Assembly (NCBI GenBank): GCA_963383645.1
Contig: OY726571.1
Location: 81,350,888-81,414,887, forward strand
Source: Muscardinus avellanarius
Taxonomy: Eukaryota > Chordata > Mammalia > Rodentia > Gliridae
DNA: 64,000 nucleotides
Direction of reading: 5' to 3'
Positions 1-12,400 of the stretch are shown here, in pieces (within the stretch, counting starts at the first letter, position 1; each line of letters starts with the position of its first letter). The notes beneath the pieces were generated by a model. That model worked only from the letters and a program-made list of their open reading frames with translations, was not told the DNA's origin and did not search any database. The position numbers and the translations under genes were made by a program.

Positions 1-321
1 TAATTCATTTTCACGGGTCTTTATTTCATAGAGAATGAACAGTATCATTCCGTAGGGAGTGAAGCTGAGGTTTTCTGAGACACAGAAAGGTCAGTCAGAT
101 CCCTGGGACCTTTCCTGACATCTTACCTCCAAGCAGGGACTGCCAGCTGCAGAAGGCATCAAGCCGGTCAGGTGTCGAGACGCACCTCCTACAGACCCTG
201 CTCATCCCCTTCTCTGTGCTGCTTGAGTGGCAGTGGTGACAGAGGAGTCACTGTCAGAGCAGCCTCAGCACCTGCTTCCTGGCCTCTTCTTCCTGCCATC
301 TCACCTCTGGGGCCTTTCCTT

Positions 322-353
<32 letters not shown>

Positions 354-811
354 GGTACTGAGGATCAAACACCCGGGAGCTTTCTACCTCCTGGCTACAC
401 TCCTGGACCTGTGTTTATATTTTATTTGGAAACAGGGTCTCACTAAGTTGCTAAGAGCCTAAGTAACTGAGGCTGTCTTTGGACCTGCGCAATCCTCCTG
501 CCTCAGCCTCCCAAGTACTAGGATTACAAGTGTGCGCCACCACACCCGGCTCCCCTTGGATTCTTGACCACATCTATGAGAGCTTCACCCTGTCATAGAC
601 TGTGGGTTTTGTGTATGTGTTTGCTTGTTTTGTCTTGAGTTTGTTGGCGTGTTTCCACTTTCTGTCCATAATTGCGACTTTTTGAGAAAGTTCATCCCGA
701 GTTGCTCCCTTCCCTCCCCTCTCAGGGCTCCTACATCTCGCCCAGGGTGGGCCAGGCCACCTGCGTTACCTTGCCAATAAACTCTACCACTTCCTTGCCT
801 TTCCCTTTCAG
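1..811 (+). other. CARMIL1: CARMIL1 last intron, 3' part
   Basis: This is non-coding sequence up to the acceptor of the CARMIL1 terminal exon. It holds one minus-strand SINE at 327-553 and otherwise unique sequence. A pyrimidine-rich tract (about 796-809, CTTTCCCTTTC) precedes the acceptor AG. I could not support any further exon here; an open frame at 172-462 runs into the SINE poly(T) and is not convincing. Confidence 0.7.
327..553 (-). mobile_element. B1-dID-type dimeric SINE
   Basis: The element reads in reverse: poly(T) tail, GGTACTG..., linker, and a B1-like end CGCCACCACACCCGGCT. A 9-bp target-site duplication CCTTGGATT flanks it (318-326 and 554-562). It lies in the last CARMIL1 intron. 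Confidence 0.9.
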
Positions 812-948
812 TTTCCAGAAGAAGCTGGGGCCAGCAGGCCCAGGAGTATCAAGAACAAAAGCAACAGTCCTCCAGTAAAGACAGCCACCAAGGCAGCAAG
901 TCTAGTGACTCCGGAGAAGAGGCAGAGAAGGAATTTATTTTTGTGTAA
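812..948 (+). CDS. CARMIL1: CARMIL1 terminal coding exon (C-terminus)
   Basis: The exon encodes the last 43-45 residues of CARMIL1 (LRRC16A), a large leucine-rich-repeat protein that binds and regulates actin capping protein at the leading edge. The frame reads RSWGQQAQEYQEQKQQ, then a Ser/Lys/Gln-rich stretch, and ends GEEAEKEFIFV before TAA at 946-948. I recognise this tail from the mammalian CARMIL1 C-terminus. The upstream exons lie outside the window. Two acceptor AGs are possible, 7 nt apart: AG at 810-811 (exon from 812) or AG at 817-818 (exon from 819). The phase of the previous exon is needed to choose. The LRR domain and capping-protein interaction motifs are not encoded here. The gene lies upstream of SCGN on the same strand, as in human. 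Confidence 0.85.
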
Positions 949-1024
949 AGGTCGCCCATGCAGAAATCTTCCTATGCAGAAGGGTTTGTCATCAGAGAGG
1001 AACCAAGGGCAACACCTCTTCTAT

Positions 1025-1132
1025 TCTTGGTGCTTTCTTCTCTTCTTACAATTCCTTCCTCCTTCCCTTTTCTTCCTTCCCTCCCTCCCTCCCTCCCTTT
1101 CTTCCTTCCTTCCATCTTTTCTTCTTTCTTTG
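1025..1132 (+). repeat. CT-rich (CTTC/CCCT)n tract in the CARMIL1 3' UTR
   Basis: About 105 nt are almost wholly pyrimidine, with CTTC and CCCT units. If the 3' UTR is read correctly, this lies in the mature mRNA. Confidence 0.8.
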
Positions 1133-1863
1133 TATAGAAACATATTTCTTGGTTATCGAAGCACATTTTTGGTCTCCCCCTAATCCTTGGCATTTGATTT
1201 CTAAACATTGCTTCATATGCCTTCAATGAAAGCCAGCAATTATTCCACGGGCCCTACTTGAACTTCCCGGAGGCAGCTACACACTGTGCTGCAAGGCGAG
1301 ACCTGGGAGGTTAACGATGGGACTGGATGCACTCACACGAGACACTCCTTCCGGCAGCCCCGGGTCCTGCTGAGTGTACTTATGTCGGAGTTGCGTATGA
1401 CTCAGTAGAGCATTTTCTTCTTGATGTATGCAATTGCACACTGTAATTATATTAACAGAGCACACTAATAAATAATTTGTATAAATTATATATATTAGAT
1501 CTTGGGTATGGTTTTTATATTCTCCCATGGGGAACTTCCTTCCTGACATTGTAGAATTGTACACATAAAGCTTGGTCTGTGACCTCCGCACAGCGAGAAG
1601 CAGAGGGAGAGAGGTCCGTGGCTGACGGGATGATGTGCCCAGATCAATGTATATAGCTGATTGGAATGAAGTTTTATGGATATTCATGTGTTTTGAAGAC
1701 CTTTAATTTCTGTCTGCATATTAGGTTTTAATGTGTGATTTTAAGAGAGACTACTTTGACACCTGTAAAAAAGAAATCAAAATACTACTCTTTATAAAAC
1801 ATTTCACAAATATTCACTTACATTACAGGCTGAAGGTATTTTATTCATATGTATATTTATACC

Positions 1864-1869
1864 AATAAA
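1864..1869 (+). terminator. CARMIL1: CARMIL1 polyadenylation signal AATAAA
   Basis: This is a canonical AATAAA about 915 nt past the stop codon, followed by a GU-rich stretch. It is the most likely end of the CARMIL1 transcript. Confidence 0.65.
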
Positions 1870-2103
1870 ATGATTTTACAACTGGAACTTTGGCTGGCTG
1901 TGGTTGCTTTTATAGTTAGGATTGACTTTTGCTGGTAAACTTGAGATTTGTTTTAAAAAATTGGAGTAATCACAGTTCACAGATAATTAGTCAACATGGG
2001 AACCATTACTTTCTAATGGGAACCATAACTTGCTAATTCTACTGCCTGCTCAAATTTCAGGGGGAAAAGATAGAATGCACCAGAAAGACATAGAATTCAT
2101 AGA

Positions 2104-2127
2104 ATGTGTGTGTGTGTGTGTGTGTGT
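2104..2127. repeat. (TG)n microsatellite
   Basis: About 12 TG units sit next to an old minus-strand SINE, probably grown from its tail. Confidence 0.95.
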
Positions 2128-2330
2128 TTTACTAGAGACTGAACCCAGGAGTGTTCTACCTACGAGCTATAACCTTAGTACTATTTTATTTTTTTAATTT
2201 TTGGAACAGAATCTTGCTAAGTTGCTGAGGCCTTCACCAAGTTGCTGAGACTGGTCTTGAGCCTGTGATTCTCCTGTCTCAGCTTCCCAAGTGCTGAAAT
2301 TCTGAGTGTGATCTCTGTCCCCTGGCCAGG
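2128..2330 (-). mobile_element. Old B1-dID-type SINE
   Basis: A reversed SINE with diverged but recognisable parts: GAACCCAGGAGTGTTCTACC, a T-rich linker, TTGCTGAG repeats and CCTGTCTCAGCTTCCCAAGTGC. Confidence 0.75.
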
Positions 2331-3815
2331 AGTTCAGGGCTTTGTGGGCAATCCTTGCTGTTACAGGATGGTGACAGGTTTGAATGAGTTAGGATAACCC
2401 AGTCCTATGTTCCGATTATAGCTTGCAGTAGATTTAGCTCAGTCTGAGGTTGTATTATACACAGTTGTAGTATATGCTGAGTCTACTTCCTGCATCCACA
2501 CCCACCCCGTTGTTACAGAGCTGAGTACTACTCTGCATCTCTATAGTTGCACAGTGATCATGAAGTCTCCTCACAGTAACACACATGCACTCTCAGTTTC
2601 TGCAGGCAGGAAGGAAAGAATTACTCCAAGACACAAGTACTGTGAGATGTGAGGAATCTGATTTGCTTGATGTATGATCAGAGGAACCTGAATGTGGGAA
2701 GCTGTGCCCAAGCCTCCACCGTGGCATCCCAACACTGAGCCCCACTAAGAATTCAGAAGCTAATCTTATAAGGAATGTCCTGACCATGCCAGTGACCATG
2801 GCGGAAGGCCCTGCAATACTGGTACAGGAAAGACCCTTCTGAGGGACATTTCTGGGCCACGCCAAGGGGTCCACAGCTCTCTCTTTGCACCACCACCACC
2901 TCCTCCCCACTCTGCTTTCCTTCAGGTCCTCAGAGGGCCAGGGAGTGCTTCCCACTGATGAGCACAAGTCCAAATGGACATCTGACCCTTGGGCAGCTTC
3001 ACCCAACCGAGAATGCTGGCCCTGGAGCTGACCCTTCTGGGTTCAGGTCACCTCATTGTTTCCCCAGGTGTCCTTATTCCCTCACAAGGTCACAGGCCCG
3101 ACCTTTGTGATGACGTCTCCCTCTGCTTTTGCTTTGCCCAGTCTCTATTCAGTATATCTAGGATGGTCCACGGGCAGCAGAAATCCCGTGCCCAGTGTGA
3201 GATAACTCATAATGACACATCCAGTGATGACAATTTTTGATGTGCAGAGAGGTCTCCAGGGCTCTTAAGACTCACCTCTCACTGAGGAGAGAGGGCCAAG
3301 ATGCCTTCTTACTTCCGCAGAGCAGAAACTATGAAGATGGATGAGGTTCTCTGAGCTCACTCCTGCTCCATCCTGGGTACCTTGGTGTGGTCTGCGCTGC
3401 CCGGGACTATAAGGAGGCACCTGGCTTTCCCCCTCCATGTGAGGGCAGGGAAAGCTGTTTGCAAACAAGGTTTGTTGGCTGGCTGCTGGGCTCCAGAGGT
3501 GGGCTCAGAGTTGAAGCCAGCCCACCATGGTCCTGGAACACTGGACAAAGGAAACAGCTCTGGTTTCAAAGCCCTAGGCAGGGTCCTACTGCAGGCCACA
3601 GATTCAGGGCATCTGTGAGCTTGCAATATGAAAAAAAAAAAAAATGACATTTTTGTTAACCTCATTTGCAATTTAGTGTTTCCTTCAATTACAAGTGCCG
3701 TCTTCCCTCAGCATCTGCAGACTGGTTCCAGGATACCACCCCCCTCCCAAATGTACCTTCTATTCAATGGTAGTCTTTTCATAAAATCTACAAATATCCT
3801 GTGTAATTTAAATCA
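2331..3815. other. Intergenic unique sequence
   Basis: I see no supported gene and no recognisable repeat. Short open frames on both strands lack known motifs and overlap each other. Confidence 0.6.
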
Positions 3816-4200
3816 TTTCTTGCTGCACATGGTGGGACATACATGTAATCTCAGTACATGGGAGACTGAGACAGGAGGATCACGGGTTCAGCATCAGTCC
3901 TGGCAATCTAGCAAGACTCTCAGCAACTTAATAAGATCCTGTTTCAAAAAAACAAAAAATAAAATAGGGCTGGGGGAACCGGGCGTGGTGGCGCACACTT
4001 GTAATCCCAGCATTCGGGAGGCTGAGATTAGAGGATCGCGGTTCGTGGACAGTCTCAGCTACTTAGTGAGGCCCTCTGCAACTTAGACCCTGTTTCAAAA
4101 TAAAGAATAAAAAACAGGGCAGGGATGTAAAAATAAAAATAGAGCTGGGGGTATAACTCAGAGGTGGAATGCCTCTGCATTCAATGTCCAGTACCAAGAT
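3816..4200 (+). mobile_element. B1-dID SINE interrupted by a second SINE
   Basis: The older SINE has its B1-like half at about 3816-3976 and its dID half at about 4141-4198 (GAGCTGGGGGTATAACTCAG). A younger SINE splits it. Confidence 0.8.
3977..4135 (+). mobile_element. SINE nested in an older SINE
   Basis: It starts CCGGGCGTGGTGGCGCAC and has a truncated right half. A roughly 16-bp duplication, AAAATAGRGCTGGGGG, flanks it at 3961-3976 and 4136-4151 with one mismatch. Confidence 0.8.
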
Positions 4201-4600
4201 AATTATAGTAATTCTAGATGACTTACCTAATAATTCTAGATAAATACCTAATGTAAATGCTATGTCAGTAGTTGTTATACTGTGTTATTTAGGAAATAAT
4301 GACAAAAGACTGTTTTTAGTGTAAACAATTATTTTAATTTTTAATATTATGAACCCTGAGATGCAGAATCCATGGATGCAGAGGGCTGGCTGTACATGGG
4401 ACAAACCACAGCAGTGTTAGCCGTACTTGAAACGATGAGAATCGCAGATGTTTTCAGATAAGATGATAGTCACTGCAGGTATCATCAAACACCATCACAC
4501 TCACAACACTGTGGTAGTCATAAGAATCCCTGCTATATCATGTTGCTTAATGAATGAATGCGCGTATTCACTTATAAATATTTGCTTACAATTATTTTTT
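4201..4600. other. Intergenic AT-rich sequence
   Basis: No gene or clear repeat was recognised. Confidence 0.5.
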
Positions 4601-4614
4601 AAAGTATACTTCAA

Positions 4615-4778
4615 GATGCCTGTAATACCATATTTGGGAGACTGAGATAGGAGGATCACAGGTTCAAGGCCAGTGTCAGCAACTTGGTGAGATCCTGCTT
4701 TAAAAACTAAAAAGGGTTGAAGGTGTATCTCAGTAGTAGAGAATCCCTGGGTTCAATCTCAGTACCCCCCCAAAAAAA
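4615..4778 (+). mobile_element. B1-dID-type SINE, diverged
   Basis: It includes GCCTGTAATACCATATTTGG, GGATCACAGGTTCAAGG and a dID half ending GGTTCAATCTCAGTACC. A similar ACTTCAAT-type sequence lies on both sides. Confidence 0.75.
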
Positions 4779-6000
4779 GCTACACTTCAATATAATTAGT
4801 TTGCTTCATAGTACTCTACCCTATTTTGTTCATATAAAAATCTTAATTCTGAGAAGTCCTTAGATCTTATCAGACAGCCAGAGGGGTGATGGTCCAAATA
4901 AGGGTAGAAACCATCTCTGATAATTCTACCCCAGGCCCAGCAGTCAGGAGGGCTGCTCTTACAGATGTTTCTGGAAATGAACAGGAAAGGATCTTATGAG
5001 TACTTATTTCTTTCTGTTGCTTCACAAACTTTTGTGTCCTTGGAGACCTTGTATGCTCCTGGGAATTCCCTTTGTTGGACCCTAAATATGTTTCAAATAT
5101 ATGTCAATACCCATTTGGAAGGAGAAGGTGGTTTCCAAAGTTGGACCAGGGTCCAAAGCTCAGTGTGAGGCACTATCTCCCAGGCTGGCAGGGAGAGCTG
5201 TTGAGCGGGCTGGGCACTGTGTGTCCGCAGGAGGGAGCTGGCTCTTCTCCACCAGTGTGACCAGACAAAGGGCTCTGTCTTCCCAGGAGGCCTAGCAGGC
5301 TGTTCTAAGATGTCATTTTTATTATTATTTTTTAAGTTTGGTGAGGTCACCAGCTCATAAAATAAGACAACCACCATTGAAAAGATGGTTGGGTGCTCAG
5401 TTCCCAAGAGAATAGAGACACCATGCCATTTAGGGCCATGGGAAGGCTCTACAGGTATGTCAGGAGATAGGAGCTGGGGAAAATTGAGGCAGGACCATTT
5501 CTTGTGGCTACAGTGAGAAGAAATGGTTGAGGTGGAGAAACTAGGTGAGGCTGTCAAGTTTGGATAGCCTCGTTGGACACAGCAGAACCAGCCCTCCTGA
5601 GCCTGAGTTGTCTGGTACCTGGCCTGGCTCTGGGGTGACTAGGACAAGAAAATGTGGTCCAGGGTATGAGAGCCACTCACTCAGGAGTCCTGGGATGTGT
5701 GGGCTCTAATTTTCTAGTTTGCATAGACCCCTTCCAGGTGCTGCTTTGCTCTTTAGGACTGGCTAGCCCTCGGAAGGCTAGTCGCTCAGTGCCAGCAAAG
5801 TCCTGAGATGCCAAAGCGTCATAATTACAGAAAATAAAAGGACATGATTAATACAAATGCTATATGGATGTCTGGTTGGAAGGAGGGTCTCCCTGGAGAG
5901 AAGCTCTGCCCCTGCAGTATAGAAAACAAACCAATCTCCTATTAGTGCAGACATGAGCCATGTGGACAATAGAACCTGCAGGGATCTTCCCTGCCCCCCC
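4779..6000. other. Intergenic unique sequence
   Basis: No supported gene. Overlapping open frames on both strands around 5070-5560 have no family signature. Confidence 0.55.

Positions 6001-6002
<2 letters not shown>

Positions 6003-6045
<43 letters not shown>
6003..6045. repeat. (CA)n microsatellite
   Basis: About 21 uninterrupted CA units. Confidence 0.97.
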
Positions 6046-6051
<6 letters not shown>

Positions 6052-6949
6052 CTAGAGATGCACAAGGACATGGACTGCAGTGGAGATCTCTCAGGAGGGT
6101 AAACACATAAGGGGAAGTCATGATTATCAGTACTGCTGAGTCTGTATCCTATTAGCATGGGGACAGGTGGGTTCTTGACATTAATGCCTGTGATCATGGC
6201 TGGCTGATGGAATTGGCTCCCCACACTGAGACTTAGAGAAGCTGCAACACAGTGCTCAAGGACTGTTGACAAATCATTAGGGGGGTGGGGGTGCAGGACA
6301 CAGACGATAGCTGCAGGATGATAAAGCTCAACTGTGGTCACCTGTAAAGCAAAGTTTAGGTTGCTGCCTCTCAGAGTACTAGGGATGCTGCAATATTCCT
6401 TCCATCAATTCACTGAAAGAACAAGCAAAACAGTGAGAGATTATATTAGAAAATACAGCTGAGCCCCTGAAGCAGACAACAGGATCTCAAGTGACCACTG
6501 TTAGAAGGCAACAAGCAGGTCTTACTGGGATAATAAAACCCAGGCAGAACATGGAACTTTGTAGAGCACAGGGTCTCATGTGATCTCAGCAGAGCAGAGG
6601 GTATAAGGCAGCCCTAGTAAACATAGCAATGGGTAGAGGGGGATCTCTGTGGGGGAATATAAGCCATTCAGACACTCCAGCAAGCTTGAAACACTACAAT
6701 CTTTAGATGACTCTGTCTGAGCTCTGTGAGGACAGAGGCTGGTAGACAGTGGCTATCTACACCAGTACCTTAAGACCTACCTTGAGGTAAACGTTTACCT
6801 CCAGAACAGGATATATAATAAAGAGAAATAGATTAGATATAGGAACTCCATGCAGAGAGAGAGAGAGGCAGGCAGACAGACAGACAGACAAACATAGAAA
6901 GCAAGTGCACAAATGCAACAAAGATAAAAATTTTAGAATCCTGAGTACA

Positions 6950-7815
6950 TGAGAAAGAAGAATAGCAAAGCTCTCACAACTCGATGACAGAAATCACCAA
7001 TTCAGAGGTGCAGAGAATGCCAGGAGGATTCAAAAATTTAATTATAGATATGATCCAAGACTTTAGAGAAGATAACAGAAGAATTCTAAAGTATATGAAA
7101 GAATTTATAAAACAGATCAATAATCTGAACAGGAAACCAAAAGAAACTCTGAGAGAAATAAAGAATGCAATAAATGAAATAAAAACTTAAATAGATACTA
7201 TCAATGGTTGACTAGACCACATTGAAAACAGGCTCAATTTTAAAAGACAGCTCACTAAAAAATGAATGTGCAGTCAAAAATATAGAGAAGATAATTTGAC
7301 AACACAACCAAAACATCCAAGAGATTTCAGATCTCATAAGAATAATAGGCATAGAATAGGATCTCGAAGCTCAAACCAAGGAAATTATAAAGCTCTTCAG
7401 AGAACTATCAGAGAAATACTCAAAAGTAGAAAATGAGGTGGACTCACTAGTACAGAAGACATTCAGAATTCCAATTAAACAAGATGAGAGAAGAACTCCA
7501 TATCACATAATAATCAAAATGACTAATTTAGAGGTTGAGGAGAAAATCATAAATGCATCAAGAGCAAAAGCCCAGGTGACATTCAGAGATAAAACAATAA
7601 GAATCACCCTCTCAAGTCATGAAAGCCATGAGGGCCTGTAATGATGCACTCCAAACACTAAAAGAGAACAACTTCCAGCCAAGACTAATTTATCTAACAG
7701 AGATATCTTTAGAAACCAGCAAAGAAATAAAAATCTTCCAAGACAGAAGCTAAATAAATTCATGTCTGACAAACTGGCACTAGAGAAAATACTCAAATAA
7801 AACACAGAAGAAATA
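6950..7815 (+). pseudogene. L1 ORF1 remnant
   Basis: The surviving frame at 6984-7190 is charged and coiled-coil-like. The frame at 7438-7641 carries PYHIIIKMTNLEVEEKI and VTFRDKTIRIT, which match the RNA-recognition and C-terminal regions of the intact ORF1 at 18788-19750. The intervening sequence has stops and frameshifts, so it is non-functional. Confidence 0.85.
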
Positions 7816-8080
7816 AAAAATAAACAATAGAACCAGAAAAGGGATGAATTCATCAAATGAAAAACTAAGCAAAGAAGAGTTAACACTATCTCAAATGGAG
7901 AATACAACTCAAAATGACAGAAATTAAAAATCATCCCTAAATAATAACACTGTGAATGGTCTCAACTCTCCAATTAAAAGATAGACTGGAAAATAGATGA
8001 AAGAACATAATCCATCTACTTTACAAAAATATTCACAGATTAAAGGTGAAGGGTTGGAATAAGATATTCCATGAAATGGA

Positions 8081-8290
8081 GCTGGGCGTGGTGGTGCACG
8101 CTTATAATCCCAGCATTCGGGAGGCCTAGACAGGAAGATTGCAATTCAAGGACAGCCTCAGCTACTTAGGCCCTTTGCAACTCAGTGAGACCCTGTTTCA
8201 AAATAAAGAAAATAAAATAGGGCTGAGGGTATAGCTCGGAGGTAGAATGCCCGTGGGTTCCACCCCCAGTACCACACACACACACAAAAG
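8081..8290 (+). mobile_element. B1-dID-type SINE inside L1
   Basis: It starts GCTGGGCGTGGTGGTGCACG and ends CCCAGTACC plus a (CA)-rich tail. A roughly 20-bp duplication, AAGATATTCYATG(C)AAATGGA, flanks it at 8061-8080 and 8291-8311. Confidence 0.9.
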
Positions 8291-8416
8291 AAGATATTCT
8301 ATGCAAATGGAGTCAGAAGACAAGCAGGGGTAGCAATTCTTATATCAGACAAAGTAGACTTCAAGCTACAAATATCAGAAGAGACAAGTCAGGTCATTTC
8401 TTTCTGATAAAATTCC

Positions 8417-8628
8417 AGCCGGATATGGTGGCACACACTTATAATCCCAGTACTTAGGAGGCTGAGACAGGAAGAGCACAGGTTCACAGTCAGCCTCAGC
8501 TACTTAGTGAGGCCCTCTATAACTTAGTGAGATCTTGTTTCAAAATAAACAATTAAAAATAGGCCTGGAGGTATAGCTCAGAGGTAGAATGTCCCTGGGT
8601 TCTATCTTTAGTACTGAAAAAGAAAGGA
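8417..8628 (+). mobile_element. B1-dID-type SINE inside L1
   Basis: It starts AGCCGGATATGGTGGCACAC and has a dID half, GGCCTGGAGGTATAGCTCAG. It is more diverged than its neighbour. Confidence 0.85.
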
Positions 8629-11600
8629 ATAATCCAACAAGAGGATATAATAGTCAACATTTGTGTTCCTAATGTGGGACACCCACTTTTATAAAACAAA
8701 TATTTTGTGACATTAATTCTCAGACCCCAATTAATTCTCAGACTCCCAATAATATTGGGAGACTTCAACGTATCTCTCACACCACTAGATCAATCTTCCA
8801 AAGAAAATATTAGTAAAGACACTTCAGATGTAAAAAACATTATAAATTAAATGGATCTATTAGACATAAACAGAATATTCCACCCAACCATAGCTAAATA
8901 CACATTCTTTTTCAGCTACTCATCTAAACTTCCCCAAGATAGGCAATATTCTAGGCCAAAAAGCAAGCACTAGCCATGTAAAAAGTAACATAATTCTTGA
9001 CATACTTTCAGACAAAAATGGAATAAAAGTAGAAATCAGCAACAAGAAGACCCAGATTAATTACATGAATACATGGAGAATTGAATACCACACTTCTGAA
9101 GAGGAACTGGCTCATATAAAAATAAGGAGAGAAATTTAAAAAAACCTAGAATCAAAGTAAAATAGGGACACAACATATCAAAATCTATGAGACACTTTAA
9201 AGGTAATATTAAGAGAAAAATCCATAGCATCAAGTGCCCACATAAGAATAGAAAGTCACCAAATAAGCAACCTACTTGTACATGACATATCTGAAAGCTC
9301 TTAAAAAATAGGAACAATCCAATATCAAAAGCCAGTAGAAGACAGGAAATCACCAAAATCAGAGCAGAAATCAATGAAATAGAGAAAAACAGGACAAAAA
9401 ATCAACCCAACGAAAAGCTGATTTTTTAGAAGATAAACAAAACTGATATACCTTTAGCCAACCTAACCAAAAGAAAGAATCAACCCAAATTATAAAATAA
9501 AAAATGGAAAAGGAGATATTACCAGAGACAGCATGAAAATACAGAGGATAATCAGAAACTATTTTGAAAAATTAGACTCCTCTAAACTGGAAGAAACTGA
9601 CAAATTTCTAGACACATAATACCTACCTAGATTGAATCAAGAGGATATAGAAAACTTAAACAGACCAATAGCAAGCAAAGAGATTGAAAAGTGCCTTTCA
9701 TCAAAGAAAAGCCCAAGTCCAAATGGATTCTCAGCTGAATTTTATAAAACCTTTATAGACAACTAAGCCCAATAATGCCTTTCAAACAATTCCATGAAAT
9801 AGAAATGGAAATCTCTAACTCATTATATGAAGCCAGTATCACCTTAATACCAAACTTAAATAAAGAAAGCTCAATAAAATTACAGACCAATATTGTTGAT
9901 GAACCTTAGATGCAAAATTTCTAAACAAATTACAAGCAAATTATCCACCATGACCAAGTTGTTTTCATTCTAGGGATGCAAGGCTGATTTAACATATGTA
10001 AAACAATAAATGTAATTCACCATATAAATATAGCTAAGAATGAAAATCCAATGATTATATCGATAAATGCTGAGAAAGCACTTGAAAAAATCTAACATCC
10101 ATTCTTATTTAAAAAAACTACAAAAAATAAAACAAAAGGAATGTTCTATAAAAAATGATATCAACTTATGATAAACCCAAAGCAAACATCATACTGAATC
10201 AGGAAAACCATAAGAATTCTTTTTAAAGTTAGGAACAAGACAAAGAAGCCCACTATCACTACTCCTTTTCAATATAGTACTAGAAAGTCTAGACAGAGCA
10301 ATAAGACAAAAGAAGGAAATCAAAGGAATAGAAATAGGAAAATAAGAACTAAAGTTATCTCTGTTTGCAAATGGCATGATTCTATACTAGAAGAGCCTAA
10401 AAACTCAACCAACAAACTTCTGGAGTTGATAAATTAAGCAAAGTAGCAAGATACAAAATCAATCTACAAAAATCAATAGCTTTTCTATACACCAAACATG
10501 AATTCACTGGGATAGAAATCTGGAAAACAATCCCATTCACAAGAACCCCCAAAACAATAAAACATCTAGAAGTAAACCTAACTAAAGAGGTTAAGAAAGA
10601 AACTCTACAATGAAAACTAAAAACACTAAAAAAAAAAAAAAAAGAAAGAAAGAAATTAAAGAAGACTATAGAAGATAGAAAGATCTCCCATGCTCTTGGA
10701 TAGGCAGAAAAAATAGCATTAAAATGGTCATTCTGCCGAAAGTGCTACCAGAACAAATATCATTAACATGGCCATTATATCCAAAGATTCAATGCAATCC
10801 TAGTTAAAGCACTATAGTCATTCTTTATAGAACTAGAAAAATCGGTCATAAAATCCATGTGGAATAACAAAATATTCAGAACAGTCAAAACAGTTTTCAG
10901 CAATAAGAACCATGTAGGAGACATCAGAACACCTGACTTCAAACTGTACTACAGAGCTATAGTAATTAAAATCATAGCACAATACAGGCACAAAAGCAAA
11001 TATAAACCAATGGAACAGAACAGAAGATTCAGAAACAAGTCCACACAAATACAACCAACTGATTTTTGACAAAGGGGCCACCCTTTCAACAAATGATATT
11101 GGCAAATGTGGTTATCAATTTATAGAAAAATGGAATTAAGCCTCATCTTCTTACCCTTTATAAGAGTCAACTCATGATAGATCAAAGACCTGGAAATTAG
11201 ACCAGAGACTGCAATTAATAGATGAGGGTATAAAATCAACACTCCAACATATACTGGTAGAAACTTCCTCAATAAGACCTCCACAGCACAAGAAATTAAA
11301 ATGAGTATTAACAAGTTGGATGGTATTAAAGAGTTTCTTCATAGTAAAAGAAAACATAAAGAAACTTAATAGAGATTTAACAGAATGGGAGATGATCTTT
11401 GCCAGCTACTCTAAAAAAGGACTAATATCTAGGATATGCAAAGAAATTAAGAAATTTACCACTAAAAAGCAACCCAGTCAAAATTGGGCAAGTGAACTAA
11501 GTATACACTTCACAAAAAAAGAAACACAAATGGCCAAGAAATCTATTTTAAAAATGCTGCATGTAACTGGCAATCAGAGAGAGATGCAAATCAAAACTAC

Positions 11601-12400
11601 ACTTAGATTTCACCTAACCACAATTAGAATGGCTATCATAAAAATTCAAATAACAATAAATACTGATGAAGATATGGAAAAAATACAAATAGGAACTCTG
11701 ATACATTGTTGGTAGGAATGCAAATTAATATAGCCACTTTGATGATCAGTGTGGAGGTTCCTCAGAACAATGCCAATGGAACTACCATATGACCCAGCTA
11801 TACCACTCCTGGGGATGACTGGAACCAGACTACTATAGTAAAGCATGCATATCTATGTTTATGACAGCACAATTCACAATAACCAAATCACGGACCCAGC
11901 CTAGGTATCTATCAACAGAGGAATGTATTGCAAAATCATGGGGTATACACACAATAGAATTCTACTCAGCCATAAAGAACAAAATTATGTTATTTGCAGG
12001 AAAACAGATGGAACTAGAGAATAGTATGCTAAATGAGATTAGTCAGTCACAAAAAACTGAAAGGTCATATGCGCACCTTCATTTGTGAAAGCCAGTGAGA
12101 AATTGGGATACAGGAGGGACTTAGACAAAAGAGAGAAAACCCCAGTGGAGTGATAGAGGGGACCTAGGAAAGAGAAGGAGAGTGAGGGGAGACTGGATGA
12201 AGGAAACACTTCAGAGGACATGATGTACATACGCAAAGTATCAGTGATCATCTCACTATTATGCGCGGGGATGCGCAGGGAGGAGAAGGGAGTGGGATGG
12301 GATTGGGGGGGGGTGCTGACCGAGTGCTGTGTGCATATTTGTTTCTGTTACTCTCATTTCATCATGATGTATAATTGCTATGCACCAATTAAAAAAAAAT

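Larger units (their letters stand above)
949..1890 (+). other. CARMIL1: CARMIL1 3' UTR
   Basis: The UTR runs from the TAA to just past the AATAAA at 1864-1869, which is followed by a GU-rich stretch (TGGCTGTGGTTGCTTTT), as expected at a poly(A) site. An earlier AATAAA lies near 1470. A long CT-rich tract occupies about 1025-1132. The 3' end is inferred from the signal and no transcript was seen. Confidence 0.65.
7850..11830 (+). pseudogene. L1 ORF2 remnant (endonuclease/reverse transcriptase)
   Basis: The L1 ORF2 order can be followed through many stops. Near 10850-11095 the DNA matches the conserved stretch from the AATCCATGTGGAAT region to GATTTTTGACAAAGG. Pieces at 11320-11715 and 11855-12088 correspond to the C-terminal part. 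Two SINEs interrupt the 5' part. No functional protein is possible. Confidence 0.85.
6400..12400 (+). mobile_element. Decayed near-full-length L1 (LINE-1)
   Basis: The element carries, in order, a probable 5' UTR remnant, an ORF1 remnant (about 6950-7815), ORF2 remnants (about 7850-11830), a purine-rich 3' UTR (about 12060-12390) and a short A-rich tail near 12391. Both ORFs are broken by many stops and frameshifts. Two SINEs sit inside (8081-8290 and 8417-8628). The 3' end resembles that of the minus-strand L1 at 17537-20513, so both belong to one lineage. The 5' boundary is uncertain, somewhere in 6350-6900. Confidence 0.85.

Noticed and set aside
5778..6341. Minus-strand frame of 187 codons through (CA)n
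   Set aside because: It is broken by a CV dipeptide run from the microsatellite and has no other support.
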